Of a DNA stretch of 64,000 bases, positions 47,728-58,860 are shown one piece after another. Origin of the DNA: Neurospora tetraspora. Taxonomy: Eukaryota; Ascomycota; Sordariomycetes; Sordariales; Sordariaceae. The notes beneath the pieces are model-generated. The model was not told the DNA's origin. It saw nothing but the letters and a program-made list of their open reading frames with translations, and searched no databases. The number at the start of each line of letters is the position of its first letter. Within the stretch, counting starts at the first letter, position 1. The position numbers and the translations under genes were made by a program. The stretch is from the NCBI RefSeq assembly GCF_033439725.1, contig NW_026944387.1, positions 1,550,001 to 1,614,000 of the forward strand, read 5' to 3'.

Positions 47728-48697
47728 ATGCCTTTCATTCGCCCCTTTGAGCCAAGAGATACTGAGGCTTGCATGCACATTGTAAGTGGGAACTTGAAGC
47801 GCCTCACTTCGCCATGCGACACTGCTCAATCACTCATCCTTCCTTGCTACCGCATCTCCCTACAACCCAATATTATGTTCATCCATAAACCCATCCCTCA
47901 CCAAGCCATACAATCTCTCTAAAGAAAAACAAGCCACTAACACCGAAACCTCCCAGTGCCGCGCAACCCTCCCTCCAACCCTCGCCGCCGACCCCGTCGC
48001 CGCCCGCATGTCCCCTTACATCTGGTGTCTCCAATTCACCCACCTCTCCCCACAAACCTGCTTCGTCCTCGTCGACGACACCTCCTCCTCCAGTTCCCCC
48101 CCAGAAGACGAAAAAGTAGTAGGCTACGTAATCGGCACCCCAGACGTGCACTTCTTCGCCTCCTCATCATACCCCCGCTACATCCAGGACGTGCTTCAAT
48201 CCCCACAAGGCCTGATCGACGTTCCACCTCCCAAACAACTCGACCATTTAGAGTCATGGCTACTCGTTGTCGAGACCGATTCTTCGGAGTCTGGGGAGAA
48301 GAAGAAGAAGAAGAAAGAGGTGCTTAAAAAAGTGAATACAGAATCGCTGGCTCAACACGCTTGTAACCCTCGGTGGTTAGTGTTGGAAGGACCGGAGGGG
48401 GGGCCGGCCGAAGAGAGGAAAAGAGAGTTGGTGGAAGGGTGGAGGGCCATGTTGCATATTGATTTGTTGGAGGGGTGGCAGGGGAGGGGGTGGGGGAGGA
48501 GGATGATTGAACGGTTTGTGGAGGGGGTGAGGGAAGTTGTGAGCAGCAGTGGAGGGAAATTGGACTATGGAAGGGGGGTGTATTTGGGCGTGGCGGGGGA
48601 GAATACGAAGGTGGTGAAGTTTTATGAAAAGGTGGGTTTTAGGGTTTTTGAGGGCGGGGAAGTGGAGGGGAGTGTTTGGATGGTTAGGGATTTGTGA
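47728..48697 (+). CDS. GNAT-family N-acetyltransferase
   Basis: Exon 1 (47728-47781, 18 codons, MPFIRPFEPRDTEACMHI) and exon 2 (47957-48697) are separated by a 175-nt intron with a GTAAGT donor and CCCAG acceptor; the product has 264 residues. RPFEPRDTEACMHI is the usual first strand and helix of a GNAT fold. Near residue 193 is the acetyl-CoA binding motif A, LHIDLLEGWQGRGWGRRMIE, with the Q/RxxGxG signature, followed by motif B, GVYLGVAGENTKVVKFYEKVGF. The arrangement LHIDLL + QGRGWG is like the acetyltransferase-like C-terminal part of O-GlcNAcase-related proteins, which fungi possess as free-standing enzymes. The substrate is unknown. Middle and C-terminal parts are unusually G-rich on the coding strand, with long GGGG and GAA runs (for example KKKKKK near residue 118). 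It is convergent with the next gene. Confidence 0.88.
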
Positions 48698-49095
48698 AAG
48701 TTGATGAGTTGCTCGGGGCGAGTGAAGAGGATGCAAAGGACAGGGTGAGGGCATCACGGTATTGTTTCAAGGGAATGAGGAGGATGTGATCAAGACATTT
48801 TTGGCTTCTATCGGATACTGTACTAATACGCTCTCCATCAAATGCAAATATTGAGGTTCCTACTGTCTGCAGTTGCAATTGCGAGGGAACGCCGAAGCGG
48901 GAGCACAACTGCACAAGCGGTTGCTCCTTCTGCTTTTGTCCAGATGCTTATGAAGCATGGCTTTGTCCCGACACTCAGCCGCTCTTTCTCCCCAAGAAGC
49001 TTGCCAGAGTCCAAACATGATTCGCTTCTTTCATCGATTGGATTTCTGCTAGTGGCCTCTCCATGAAACAAATTCTTTGAAGAATTTCTTGCCCA
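48698..49095. other. convergent 3' intergenic spacer
   Basis: 398 bp between the stop codons of two convergent genes. Short frames on both strands have no support. Both transcripts probably end here. Confidence 0.5.
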
Positions 49096-50376
49096 TCACA
49101 TCCGATGCCACCCATTGCCCATCCGGCCGTCACTGGCACCCGAAAACCCAACCGTTCTCGTTGATGTCGACGGCATGGTTGCGGTTACCCCGACCGACAG
49201 TGGGCCATGGCCAGAATGGTGACCTGCTCTGGGAGGATGGCTGAACCCTCCTCCCAGAATCGGACCTCGGCTGTCGCCATCTTCTCTTCTCCCGCTCATC
49301 ATCACCAATCCCGGTCGTGACAAGTCTCCCCTCATAGGCTGAGGAGATCCCCGCGGAATACTAGCCAGGTATTCTGACAGGTAAGTGGCAACTTCATCTG
49401 GTTTGTCGAATGGTGGTGGCGGCGGCGGCGCTCGTCTGCGTCTGTACCTCGGCGCCGGGCACCCTGGCTTCCATACTGCTATGTCCTCGTCCTCATCCGC
49501 ACAAATATCCATCTCGTCAGCTCCATATCCAGTAGCCCTCGATCTGAACACATCCAGCAACACCGCCGTGGGTGGTCCGGTTGGTGCCGGCGGTGCATGT
49601 CCCGGGAGTACTACCCCTTTTCCCTTATCTCTCTGACCCTTCTCAGGTACCATGCCCAAGCCGTGTCTCTGCACCATCCACGGGCCGTTCCTCTCGACAA
49701 TCCGCTGATCCGCTGTCCCCAACCGTTGCCCATACCGATTCAGCACCACGCTATCCGGCCTCAACACTCCCACATCTCTTCGGTTGCGAAACTGACAGCG
49801 CGGGTTCGCGCACCTTGTCAAGTGCATCGTGCAACGAGAATCAAACACATTGCTCATCCACTCGCGGCAGGCACATTCCCAGTGGCATGGGTCGATGTGG
49901 AAAGGGTGTGCGTGTAGGCCAGCGACGGTTCGGACTATCGTCGGTCCCTGCGCGTGGGCACCTCTACCCCCTCCGGGAGGTAGCAAGCTGTTGAAGGATA
50001 AGAGACCGCCGAAACCGGGTCCGAGGGCACAGTTGGAACACTGGATATGAGAGCAGGCTGGATCGTGACAGCGATCAAACGCTTTGCTGTTCACCATGCC
50101 GATCTTGTCGAGGCCCTTGTGTCCATCGTTTTGAAAGGAATGGATCGCTCTGGTTGCACATTGACAACAGAACCATCGGTTTAGTTGAGTGAGAAGAGGG
50201 ATGCGCAGATGGAAGGGAAAGTCGCCCGGAGCCGAAGGTGGATAGAGAACTTCATCTCGGCGGAGCTCTTCGACGCGCGGTTCCGGGAGACCTTCGGTTG
50301 GAAAGGTGGTGAGAATGCGGGTTTCTTGCGCCGAAGAAGTGTTGGTTGGATATTGGTGGTGCTGGGAGTAGTTCAT
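49096..50376 (-). CDS. cysteine-rich putative zinc-binding protein, unknown function
   Basis: An intronless frame of 426 residues from the ATG complementary to 50374-50376 (MNYSQHHQYPTNTSS). The frame is open for 55 further codons upstream, but that part looks like leader DNA. Residues 68-116 carry a metal-binding type pattern: WFCCQC at 68-73, then CHDPACSHIQCSNC at 103-116, a spacing like the small fungal WxCxxC...CxHxxCxxC proteins seen in many ascomycetes. A second Cys/His group follows around residues 165-200 (PCHWECACREW, CTMHLTRCANPRCQFRN). The C-terminal half is Pro/Gly/Arg-rich with an acidic patch (DEMDICADEDEDIAVW) and is probably disordered. The function is unknown; a RING-like or DNA/RNA-binding role is conceivable but not shown. 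Confidence 0.75.
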   Translation of the reverse strand: MNYSQHHQYPTNTSSAQETRILTTFPTEGLPEPRVEELRRDEVLYPPSAPGDFPFHLRIPLLTQLNRWFCCQCATRAIHSFQNDGHKGLDKIGMVNSKAFDRCHDPACSHIQCSNCALGPGFGGLLSFNSLLPPGGGRGAHAQGPTIVRTVAGLHAHPFHIDPCHWECACREWMSNVFDSRCTMHLTRCANPRCQFRNRRDVGVLRPDSVVLNRYGQRLGTADQRIVERNGPWMVQRHGLGMVPEKGQRDKGKGVVLPGHAPPAPTGPPTAVLLDVFRSRATGYGADEMDICADEDEDIAVWKPGCPAPRYRRRRAPPPPPPFDKPDEVATYLSEYLASIPRGSPQPMRGDLSRPGLVMMSGRREDGDSRGPILGGGFSHPPRAGHHSGHGPLSVGVTATMPSTSTRTVGFSGASDGRMGNGWHRM

Positions 50377-51664
50377 TGTGTTTGCTTGTTTGTGCCCTCT
50401 GGTTGCCTGGTAGCAGTGGTCTAGAGGTACACGCATTGATTTTAGGGGTCCCGACTGGCACGATACCAAGCTGGAGGTAGCCGAGTCGGAACGCCTCTGG
50501 TTTCCGAAGGACCCTTTAAGACGGATTGAGGAAGAGTTCACTCCCGCGATGTTGGTTTCTTCGGTAATACTGCTGCATTTACCGAGGGGTCATCTTGGAC
50601 AGTGGCGGCATGCGGTTGGAAGCGTGTATACGGTATGTCCTGTCGAGAAGTTTGATGGTCATGTGCTGATTACAACGCCCCAATAGTACGCAAGATGAGA
50701 AAAGATGCGATCATGCAAATCTAAAAACGAGGAAATCGGGAAGCAATAAAGGCAACACTGCTGTGCCTTATCATCTGGACAAACCACTCCCCGTCTCCCC
50801 CTTTTCATCGCCGGAGGTTGACCTGGACCCCATACGTACGTACCCGTTTCCGATCCTCGCCCTCTCCTAGCGCAATGGTAGTGGGAGTATCCAAGTGCAG
50901 TCGGGATAAGTTCCCTACTACGGCCAACTGCATGAATCTTTTAATATCGGGTTCCGTCGTACATGGACTAGACCGGGTAACACTGGACCCCATGGCAGGC
51001 ACGCGTTCCGCGGAGAGCAACTGGGCATAAGAGCATCGGGAGCCTGCCGGCCGGAAAATGTGAGACCTGGCCCCTTGAGACTCATGGCTTGCAAGGTAAA
51101 CACTTTGTTGACCACTATGCAACTACAGCCCAGGTTTGCTTCTGCGGCTCTAAGGCGGCGATTAGAAGGGCGAGGTCTAACAGAACTGTGTAACAGGACG
51201 GCCGCGTTTCAAGCATACCGTACACTAACCTAGGGTTGCTACTCTATCAAATACAAACGCCACATGCGTATCGATGCGACATGTCATATGGTCGAGTAAT
51301 AGCACGGATACAGACGAACAATGATGGGAAAGTTGTTTGGAATGGAGGGGGCCAAGCTTTGGGCTAGGTCCCTTCGAAGTCATGGGACAACATGCCGACA
51401 AACGCCAGCAAACAACTGATATTGCATGGGAAAATCGCATCATGGGACAACATCGAGAGGTGCGTTGATAAATCAAATGTGCATTGTTGTATTATTTGCT
51501 AATTATGTAAAGATGCAATACTAACAGTCAAATCAAAACCTCACATTTGTCCACTGTTTGGTAAATCAGACCATAACTGTACATTGGTTGATCAACCAGA
51601 ACATGGAATCAAGAACACACAACGAAGCAAGATAACCTGGCTACTTGCCACTTACCGCTTTCCG
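50377..51664. other. intergenic, no gene seen
   Basis: Promoter and leader of the cysteine-rich protein gene on the left; the 3' flank of the small minus-strand locus on the right. Frames up to 105 codons occur on both strands with no domain-like composition. Confidence 0.4.
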
Positions 51665-52372
51665 CTAAAAGCCCTTCTTGATCAGGTAATCGAAAAGATT
51701 CCCTGCAAAAGAAGTGGTCGCAGCCGCCAGCTGGGAACCCTTAACCACCCCGGTGGCAGTCTCACAGGCGTAACTCACCCGTCTTTTCAGCGCGGTGATT
51801 GCAGCCGGAGCCGGAGCCTTCGGTTCAGGAATATTGAGGTCCTTGAACGAAACAAGACTTTCATTTCTCTTCATTGTGCCCGCTTCCTCGTCACGGATCT
51901 GAGTCTCAAGCGCAGGTGGCATGTACCCCTCCTCAAGACTGCTGATTATATCCGTCTCGGTCTCATTGTTAGCGCAGGCACCGAATCCCTGGTCACTCGA
52001 TCCATTGCCGAAAATGCACATGTCGAACAACGGCTGGAGTGATCGACGTACCTCATCGTCAACGGGGGTCATCGGCTCGGGAGAGGCGCAAAACTCTCCT
52101 CGATGACGCTGGTTGTCAGGCGGAAGGATGGTAGTGCCAGTGGTGGTGCGAATGGGAGATGAAGGGAACCACGAACCTTGTTCATACTGGAGTTCGAGCT
52201 CCAGCATAGGGGCATGCTGTGCGCGCTGCACGCGCTCGAGGAGAAGGGGAGTTGGACGATGCCTGTTCTTACGCATCCGTATCCTCCTCGCCATCGAAGT
52301 CGATGATGGGGATCCCATGGACGACATGGAGGCCCAGGGCGAGGTGAACTGCTCGTGGGGAAGCAGAGGCAT
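51665..52372 (-). CDS. small hypothetical protein, gene model uncertain
   Basis: A 235-codon minus-strand frame beginning MPLLPHEQFTSPWAS. The C-terminal half looks protein-like: SLVSFKDLNIPEPKAPAPAA is followed by KRRVSYACETATGVVKGSQL and AAATTSFAGNLFDYLIKKGF, a possible amphipathic or membrane-associating end. The N-terminal half is Ser/Arg-rich. No family is recognised. The frame opens only ~40 nt before this ATG. An overlapping frame just upstream (52269-52700) contains a similar APLLPHERLQPLSS stretch, so the true gene may begin there and reach this frame through an intron or a frame change that I could not place. A GTAAGA donor exists at the end of the upstream frame, but the acceptors I tried (46-54 nt and 84 nt away) do not restore this frame. 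Confidence 0.5.
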   Translation of the reverse strand: MPLLPHEQFTSPWASMSSMGSPSSTSMARRIRMRKNRHRPTPLLLERVQRAQHAPMLELELQYEQGSWFPSSPIRTTTGTTILPPDNQRHRGEFCASPEPMTPVDDEVRRSLQPLFDMCIFGNGSSDQGFGACANNETETDIISSLEEGYMPPALETQIRDEEAGTMKRNESLVSFKDLNIPEPKAPAPAAITALKRRVSYACETATGVVKGSQLAAATTSFAGNLFDYLIKKGF

Positions 52373-52700
52373 GCTGATTGGTCTCGTTGCTGTCGTAGCT
52401 TGAAGATTTGGATCCGTCAGAATGCTTCATGTCGGGGAAGGGGAACGAACCTGAGGACTTGGATTCGTTCGAGTCATCCGAGTCAAGAGCCAAGCGGCGG
52501 GCTCCGCGTAGGAGCGTAGAGTGCGGTGATGAGAGGGGTTGAAGGCGCTCGTGAGGGAGGAGAGGCGCTTCGAGGGGTGAGTCCATGTTGGACCAGGATG
52601 AAGAGGAGGAGTTGGTTGATTGCATGATTGTTGTGGATGTTTTCCTTGTTGTAAGTGTTTGTGTTAGTTGCTTGTTGTCTGTTGCGAGATGATGAGACAT
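52269..52700 (-). CDS. possible 5' part of the small hypothetical gene
   Basis: A 143-codon minus-strand frame. Its likely coding part starts at an internal Met, as in MDSPLEAPLLPHERLQPLSS, and ends HGIPIIDFDGEEDTDA next to a GTAAGA donor-like site. It overlaps the frame at 51665-52372 by ~104 nt in another register and shares the PLLPHE word with it. It may be the first exon, an alternative start, or a diverged tandem duplicate of the N-terminus. The first 25 codons (Thr/Gln-rich) look like leader. Confidence 0.3.
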   Translation of the reverse strand: MSHHLATDNKQLTQTLTTRKTSTTIMQSTNSSSSSWSNMDSPLEAPLLPHERLQPLSSPHSTLLRGARRLALDSDDSNESKSSGSFPFPDMKHSDGSKSSSYDSNETNQHASASPRAVHLALGLHVVHGIPIIDFDGEEDTDA

Positions 52701-54046
52701 TGTTTCAGTTTCGAGGGAGCGACATTGTCTATTTATCTTCGAGTGAAGACATTATCATGGTCGTTGTTGAGCCCATCCCAAGGTGGTTGTTCTTCTCTTA
52801 GTTCTGTTTTTCTCTGTCATGTTCATCCACACAATGGTCGTGGTAATTGAACCGTTCCCGGGTTGTGCTTCCGGAAAACAATGAACAAAGAGAAACAGTA
52901 CTCGTGTCCGGCACTCAAGACCTCATTGTTCCGGACCGGTAGACACCCTTCCCCGAGTCTGCTGGAACAAAGGCGTTGTTTTCGGGCCTAAGTGAACACG
53001 GTTGAGTTATTCTAGAAGGTGGGCATTGTTCCGGAAGACGGAGTTAGCTTCCCCGTGTATTGTAGCCGGGATGTTGATTTGTCTTAGCTTCGAAGTGATT
53101 TGTCTCTTCAGCCTCAACACGAAGTGGAACATTGTTCCTGAAGATAAGTGACGTTCATCTTCCACATGGCTCATATTCTGAAGAACAATCTTGCACTCAA
53201 CAAGTCCGAGGAATGAGGTGGCTGGATTACAGCGTTTTTCGATGGATCTGAATGTACTCGCCCTTGATAAGAAACAAGGGAATTGTTCACGAAGTCGGGT
53301 ATCATTCCATCCCCCCTCCCCCTCGCCTCGGATGTTCTTGGTGGTAGCAATGTAAGCCGTTTTGAGTCCTTTAGGAAATCTGACATGAGCCATGTGGGTG
53401 GCAGGTTCCGCTGTGTAAGAACTCCATCGCATTAATGTACTATTCACCCTCGACATGCTTGTTCCCGTTCACTAACCCTGTTCTAAAAGAGTGGACAGGA
53501 CTGCAACAGCTACGTACTGAGAGCCTCAACAATCCGTCGAGGATCTCCATCCATCATGTCATGTCGAAGACGCAGCAGCAACAAAGGAGAAGATATCCGA
53601 ACCCAGGCCGGTTCGGTTGTAGAAAAGGTGATTGGCAGAGTGTTACCCAGAAGTGGGAGATGGCTTGACGTGGAGTGTTGAAGGAGCCTTTGGACTTGAA
53701 GTGGGGTAGTTGGCGACTCGGAAGAAATGCAGGCGAGAGAGGAGAAAGGTCCGTCGTTGGGGTATGAAAAGGGGGAAACAGTTTGATTTTACTTTGAAAG
53801 AACAAATATACTAAAGGGGTAGTAGGGATGCTTCGGCGACATGCACATTGTTGCACTTAGTTAGGGTCTAGACTTAATAATCAACTAGTTTTTTTTTCTT
53901 CTTTTTCATCATCGAGTACCTTATCTATTAGTGTCTCAGTTCTAAAGTTCTAATCACTCATCTAATCTCGCATCCACCACAAACTTCTACTTCGCACATG
54001 TCACTCACTCTTCATTACCATCCATCTAATCTACAACAAACCCAAC
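52701..54046. other. intergenic, no gene seen
   Basis: No credible frame. Several GTTCCGG/TTGTTCC words recur between 52.85 and 53.15 kb without forming a regular repeat. Ordinary base composition. Confidence 0.4.
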
Positions 54047-55030
54047 TCAGGCTGATGCTCCCCCAGCAGCCCTGACTCTCTTCCTGGGCACCGAACAAGG
54101 CGAAAGAGCCTCGTCCTCGTCGTCCATTCTCCCCCTTTTCTTTGTCGAAGGCTTGAACCAGAAATCCTCGGTGCCATCCCAGTTCTCCTTGTTTTCCCAA
54201 AAATGCGGATCAAACTTGTAATTTCGAATACCATCGGTTGGGTGGATTCCTTCATGTAAGCCATAACGAGATTGGCGGTAAGCCGTCATGCGCCTGAGAA
54301 AGAAGAGGTCATTTTGAGTAGGGATCTGGGTAGTACCTGCCTTGGGGGTGGTGATGGGAGAAACCTTGACTGGTGGTATGGTCTGGGCTTGTGCTGGCGG
54401 AAGAACGGAGCTTCGTGGGAGGGGAAGCGGTTTTTGTTGAGGGAGAGGGGGAGTTTGAGGGGGTGTAAGCGGCATCTGGGAGGGATTAAGTGTTACTTGG
54501 GGAGCAGAGACTGGTTTAGTGTTCGTGTCAGAGACCTCAGGGAATACTTGTCCCGGCATAGTCGCCAGCATCTCCGGGTGTTCAAGATAATAACGGAAGT
54601 CCTCCTGTCGACGCTGTTTCATTTGCTGTCCATACGACTTCGGTGGCGGTGAGGGGTGTGAGTACTTGGCCGATAGCGGGAACAAGTTAGCAGACGGGAT
54701 AGGGATGGGAATCGAGGGGGTTTTGAAGCCCAAGCCTTTCTGGCTGAAGACTTCGCGGGCAAACTCGGTCATCTGCGTCAAGTCATTTGCTAAGGTTAGC
54801 TGCTCTATTTGAGCTCCGATCAGCTGCTTTTGTAACTCATCGATCTTGAAGTCGCTAACCTCAAGTAGATGGAAGTCGAGAAGAGCGCCGGCAGCCTCCC
54901 AGAAGTTCCACTCCTTGTACAGGACTCGTAGTTTCTCCTGTTGTGCCTTGAGCTGCTTCTCTAAGTTGCTGATGATATCCTTCACAACCCCTTCCAGGAT
55001 GGCAGGTGAATCGGGATGCATTTTAGACAT
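54047..55030 (-). CDS. coiled-coil and proline-rich protein, unknown function
   Basis: An intronless 327-residue product starting at the ATG complementary to 55028-55030 (MSKMHPDSPAILEG); upstream the frame is open only through a GTG. Residues ~10-100 form charged helices with a heptad-like pattern (VVKDIISNLEKQLKAQQEKL; DELQKQLIGAQIEQLTLAND), a likely coiled coil. Residues ~110-250 are Pro/Gln-rich and disordered, with PLTPPQTPPLPQQKPLPLPR. The C-terminal ~80 residues contain an ordered-looking aromatic block (RRMTAYRQSRYGLHEGIHPT, NYKFDPHFWENKENWDGTED) and end with two basic clusters (KKRGRMDDE, PRKRVRAAG) that could be nuclear localisation signals. No family is recognised; a nuclear scaffold-type protein is a guess. 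Confidence 0.72.
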   Translation of the reverse strand: MSKMHPDSPAILEGVVKDIISNLEKQLKAQQEKLRVLYKEWNFWEAAGALLDFHLLEVSDFKIDELQKQLIGAQIEQLTLANDLTQMTEFAREVFSQKGLGFKTPSIPIPIPSANLFPLSAKYSHPSPPPKSYGQQMKQRRQEDFRYYLEHPEMLATMPGQVFPEVSDTNTKPVSAPQVTLNPSQMPLTPPQTPPLPQQKPLPLPRSSVLPPAQAQTIPPVKVSPITTPKAGTTQIPTQNDLFFLRRMTAYRQSRYGLHEGIHPTDGIRNYKFDPHFWENKENWDGTEDFWFKPSTKKRGRMDDEDEALSPCSVPRKRVRAAGGASA

Positions 55031-58000
55031 GGTGAATGAATTTCGACAAAGTCGGTAGTACTGTTTTGGGCTGTCGCTTGACACACTCGAGTGAAGTAAC
55101 GGGAAGTGGTGGAAAGTGGTAGGTATTGACTGGCAGCTTGCAAGTACTTGTCTCTAAGTCGTTGAATTGTTGTCAAAGTCTGTTCGTAGTGTCATGGCGA
55201 TGGCTGTCTTATAATCTTGATCGGATTGAGATGAAAAGCCTAACAAGGGCATTATGAACAATGGACAATGACCTCGGCCTGTTCTTTGACCGGACGGGAG
55301 CGGATCATCTTCCGGTGGCTTCAAACATAGTCAGACGAGCTTGATCAAAGTAGCATACGGCCACAATGTGAGATGAATGAAGAAACAAAGGAGTGCCAGC
55401 ATTGAACAGACTGAGAGAACCGAAGGTGAAGTTTTGTTGTTGTGCCCTGTAAAGAAGTGCAAGACGGAAGTCGAAAGGACCGCACAGCGTCCTGAGCTGA
55501 CAACGAATGGCATGCAACCGCCGACAGATGGCAGACTTGGCAAATGTCACATGCCGGACGGTGATTGGATGAACCAGGTGATGGTTCGTCTGGGCGGCAG
55601 CGAGCCGGAAGAACTTGCGGTCTCTGATTGGTTGCTCAAGCCCGAAGGGAGCTTGGTACCCGGCAGGCACAGCAGGTTCGCACTCACTTGGAAGAAGCAC
55701 TTCTTCATTGCTCTTGCCGAACCTGAGGATCACGACGACAACGACAACGAGGATCTGCCGTGATTGGAACAGCAGATCAGTGATGGGCAGTTGTGAGACA
55801 CTGACAACTCACGGACTCCAGCTGCAGAACAGGGCACTTACCCGGTCGTGTCACTTAAGCTCGTGACGTTGAGTCCATTCCATCCATTTCAGCCCGCCTG
55901 GACCTGGACTCTTTGACTCCTTGACTCTTCAGCCTGGCTGTGCAACCTCGAGACAGCCACACCACCACACAAAGTGCGACATTCGGCACAGTCCGACATG
56001 TGAAAGTCATCACCATCAAGGTACATCAAGTCGTACCATGACAAACTTCCATGCCAGTTTCCGTGACAGATACGGGAATGCCAGCAGGGTCGCTTCACGT
56101 GAAGGGATGCTTCTGGACGTCGTTCGGGTCGGCATTTGAGATGTGCAACATCCATCAATGAAATGCCATCATTAGTTCCAGATAATGGCAGGGCATCCAT
56201 ATCTCTCGATTCGCAGCTGACAGCGATGTCCGGCGACGACCAGTTATTGTACCCGTTTGTGTTCCCGATGATGGCATCACCAGCCCGTCCAGCCCGTCCT
56301 GACGCCTCATCCTTTCACCTCTTTCTACAGAACACATTGGCCATTGTGCCCTCGCTTTGCACCGTCAGCTACCCAATATAAACCGCGGATTCTGCCAAAC
56401 TCCGTGCCGGGTGAGAACCTAAACAAGACGGACTCCCGGGCCGCCCCTGCTACACACCACAGTGGTCACTGCATTTGGTCTAAAACGATGCAGGTGCAAT
56501 GCCCACGAAAAATTCGAACAAATAACAACCAGCGATGTGACGCTGAGAAGTTTTCAAGAGTCAATATTTCCATTACTAGAACAGCAGACAGCCCACCATC
56601 CACCCGCCCTCACGAGTTCACCGCCAACGGCGCCATTCCCATTACACCATCGTTCACATTGCTGGACAACGTGATAACGACGAGCTCGTGGCAACTCCCC
56701 AGACTCTCTTTTCCTTCTCCGTCTCTTTCCTTTTCCCCAGCCATTCTCTAAAATCGGAACAGTCATCTTTTTTTGGCGACGTGCAGCAGAGTTGGATCAT
56801 CTCAACCCCACGCTCTGACTCGACACACTGCAGTCACGAACATCCACAAAATTTTTGCCATTTTTTTTTTTACCTGCGAGGTCAGCGCCCTTGCAGTTCT
56901 TTGCAGTTCTCTGCAGCATCGACGACTGCAGCAGTCGATTGAGTGCGTCGACGATCCATTCAAGCAAACGAGTGGACAAATCACAGCGGCCACAGCCTCC
57001 TTTTGCTGGACCTCCGGCTCCGTTCACGAGCTCCACCGGCCGCCCCGCTCTCCGCTGCCGGCACTCGTACGACGTGCATTGCAACTCACTGGGGCTTTCA
57101 ACGCTCAAGGCCCTGTCTCTCTGCGGCCTGACCGCCTCTTGGGATCCAATCCCATCGTGGATTCTGTTGAAATTGTTCTCAACAGATGCATCCGCGATAC
57201 CCAAATCGTCCAAGCTGCGATTTGCGCCTCGGTGACGCTGGGTCACCGGATGGAATTGGTGGAATTCGCTCACAACGTTATTGACCGTCGTTCCCGATCA
57301 GCACTGCGAGACACGAACAAACGTTAACGAGCGGATACGCAAAGTGGACATAGCGATCTTAGCCAACGGCTCCCCACATACCTGTAGGAGGTAATCTTAT
57401 CTCGAACCGCTAGAACCGCTAGAACCGCCAGCCGTGACGTCGACGGAGCCTTCCTGGAGCCCGGAGGACCAGCCGCTTGGACGGGCCGAACATCGACTTT
57501 ACAAGGAAGTGAAAAACTTCCGGCCGCCTTCTCGAATCAATTTCTTTTAGGTCGTCTTGGCTACTTCAAACAGGCCCCAAAAAGTGTTGCTTTCTGCTGC
57601 AGTCCAGGACCGGCTGCATCCCGCTAACGCTTCGCTAACGCGCTTCCCCGGCGGACCTTCCTGTTCACACGCTGCCCCTTTCTGCCAATGGGACTTTTGG
57701 ACTTGTCTAACAAGTGGCTCCCTCTCCAATTCGACAAGCTCATTCGTCCATCCCCAGGCTTCCCTGCTGCGAACGCTGTCTTGCTCTTCCGGGGTTTTGC
57801 TGGTGATTTTCGGTCATTCTGCCCCAAATTCACGCCGGCGTCTTGTCTTTCGAGCGCTGACCGCAACTTTTTGGCGACAAAGTGCCAAAAGTGCCCTTTC
57901 CCAAATATCCCTGCCAACGATCAAAGCTTTAAAACAAGGCCCATCCACCCCCGTCCGGCTCCAGCACCGTTGTTTATTTATCGTGGTTGGCCTCCGGACC

Positions 58001-58065
58001 TCCTCGAGGGTTTCCAGCCTGCTTTATGCCCCAACAGAGGTTACACATCAACATCTATACGCACC
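55031..58065. other. intergenic with long leader of next gene
   Basis: Overlapping frames of 100-185 codons occur at 55.3-55.8 and 56.8-57.3 kb on both strands, none convincing. From ~56.6 kb the sequence is C/T-rich and probably belongs to the promoter or leader of the gene at 58066. An AACCGCTAG 9-bp repeat lies near 57404-57425. The frame of the next gene is open back to 57688, where an ATG exists. Confidence 0.4.
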
Positions 58066-58860
58066 ATGGCTACTCAGCTGTCCTGTGACCGCCCGCACTC
58101 CCGGGTGAGCATGGTATCCAATCAGACATACCATAGCTTCAACGACATCGAATCCCATGAACCCGAAGTCGTCTCGCAACAGACCACCATCGTCTGCCAC
58201 GCTCCTCTCTCAAATACTCTTAGCAGAGACCGCCCTCCGCCGCCCATCCAGGAAATGCGACGCCAAGATTCTGGCTACGCATCTATTCAACGCAAAGAAT
58301 CTCGCTCTTCGTGTCGCCTATCATCTACCCTCTCGACGCCATCCACTTCAGCCAAACGGCGCTCAAGACCAGCCATTCAACGGTCCACAACCAACACAAG
58401 CTCCGGCACTCGCTTGAGCAGGAAGGGTAGCAAGGCCGTCTCACAACGCCGGTCTTACCAATGTCGTCCGGCCCAGTCTCAGCAGCCAGTGACGTACTTT
58501 GAGTTTCCTGTCTTCACCACTTCGAATCCCGAATATGCCATCGACGAGGCAGAGGTGAATGAGGACAAGTCCGCGCAAACGCATGTTCATCCCCTGCCAC
58601 CGCAGACGACACACTACTGGACCAGCGACTCTACCAGGAGGATGGAATATGCGGCTATCGATGCCGCCAGCCGGGGTGTGCGCGGATGGTTCATGCGTCA
58701 CATTGTGCCAGAGAGCAAGAGGCATGTTGGATTTGAGGACGACCGAGGGAGCGTGGTGCGGTACCGTCTGGACCTCGAGGATGACAATTCGGCCGAGAAG
58801 ACGGACGACCAAAGTGAACGGAGGCGCAAGAGTTGGTGGCTCGGCATCTTCAAACGATGA
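58066..58860 (+). CDS. basic Ser-rich hypothetical protein with conserved C-terminus
   Basis: An intronless product of 264 residues from the ATG at 58066 (ACCATGGCT, a strong initiation context). An in-frame ATG at 57688 would add 126 residues of leader-like, low-plausibility sequence, so the downstream start is preferred. A Ser/Arg-rich middle begins after RRQDSGYASIQRKESRSS, a motif I associate with fungal phosphoproteins. The best-ordered parts are TYFEFPVFTTSNPEYAIDEA and the end, in which IVPESKRHVGFEDDRGSVVR is followed by YRLDLED and a basic-aromatic tail KSWWLGIFKR. Similar C-terminal GFEDD-YRLDLE blocks occur in hypothetical proteins of other Sordariomycetes (from memory). No catalytic or membrane domain. 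Function unknown. Confidence 0.7.
   Translation: MATQLSCDRPHSRVSMVSNQTYHSFNDIESHEPEVVSQQTTIVCHAPLSNTLSRDRPPPPIQEMRRQDSGYASIQRKESRSSCRLSSTLSTPSTSAKRRSRPAIQRSTTNTSSGTRLSRKGSKAVSQRRSYQCRPAQSQQPVTYFEFPVFTTSNPEYAIDEAEVNEDKSAQTHVHPLPPQTTHYWTSDSTRRMEYAAIDAASRGVRGWFMRHIVPESKRHVGFEDDRGSVVRYRLDLEDDNSAEKTDDQSERRRKSWWLGIFKR

Noticed and set aside
55377-55763. 128-codon plus-strand open frame with an acidic tail
   Set aside because: Overlaps a 142-codon frame on the opposite strand, has no recognisable family and no supporting context; kept out of the gene list.
56773-57327. 184-codon plus-strand open frame
   Set aside because: Begins at a GTG, not ATG, and overlaps a similar-length frame on the minus strand; composition not protein-like.
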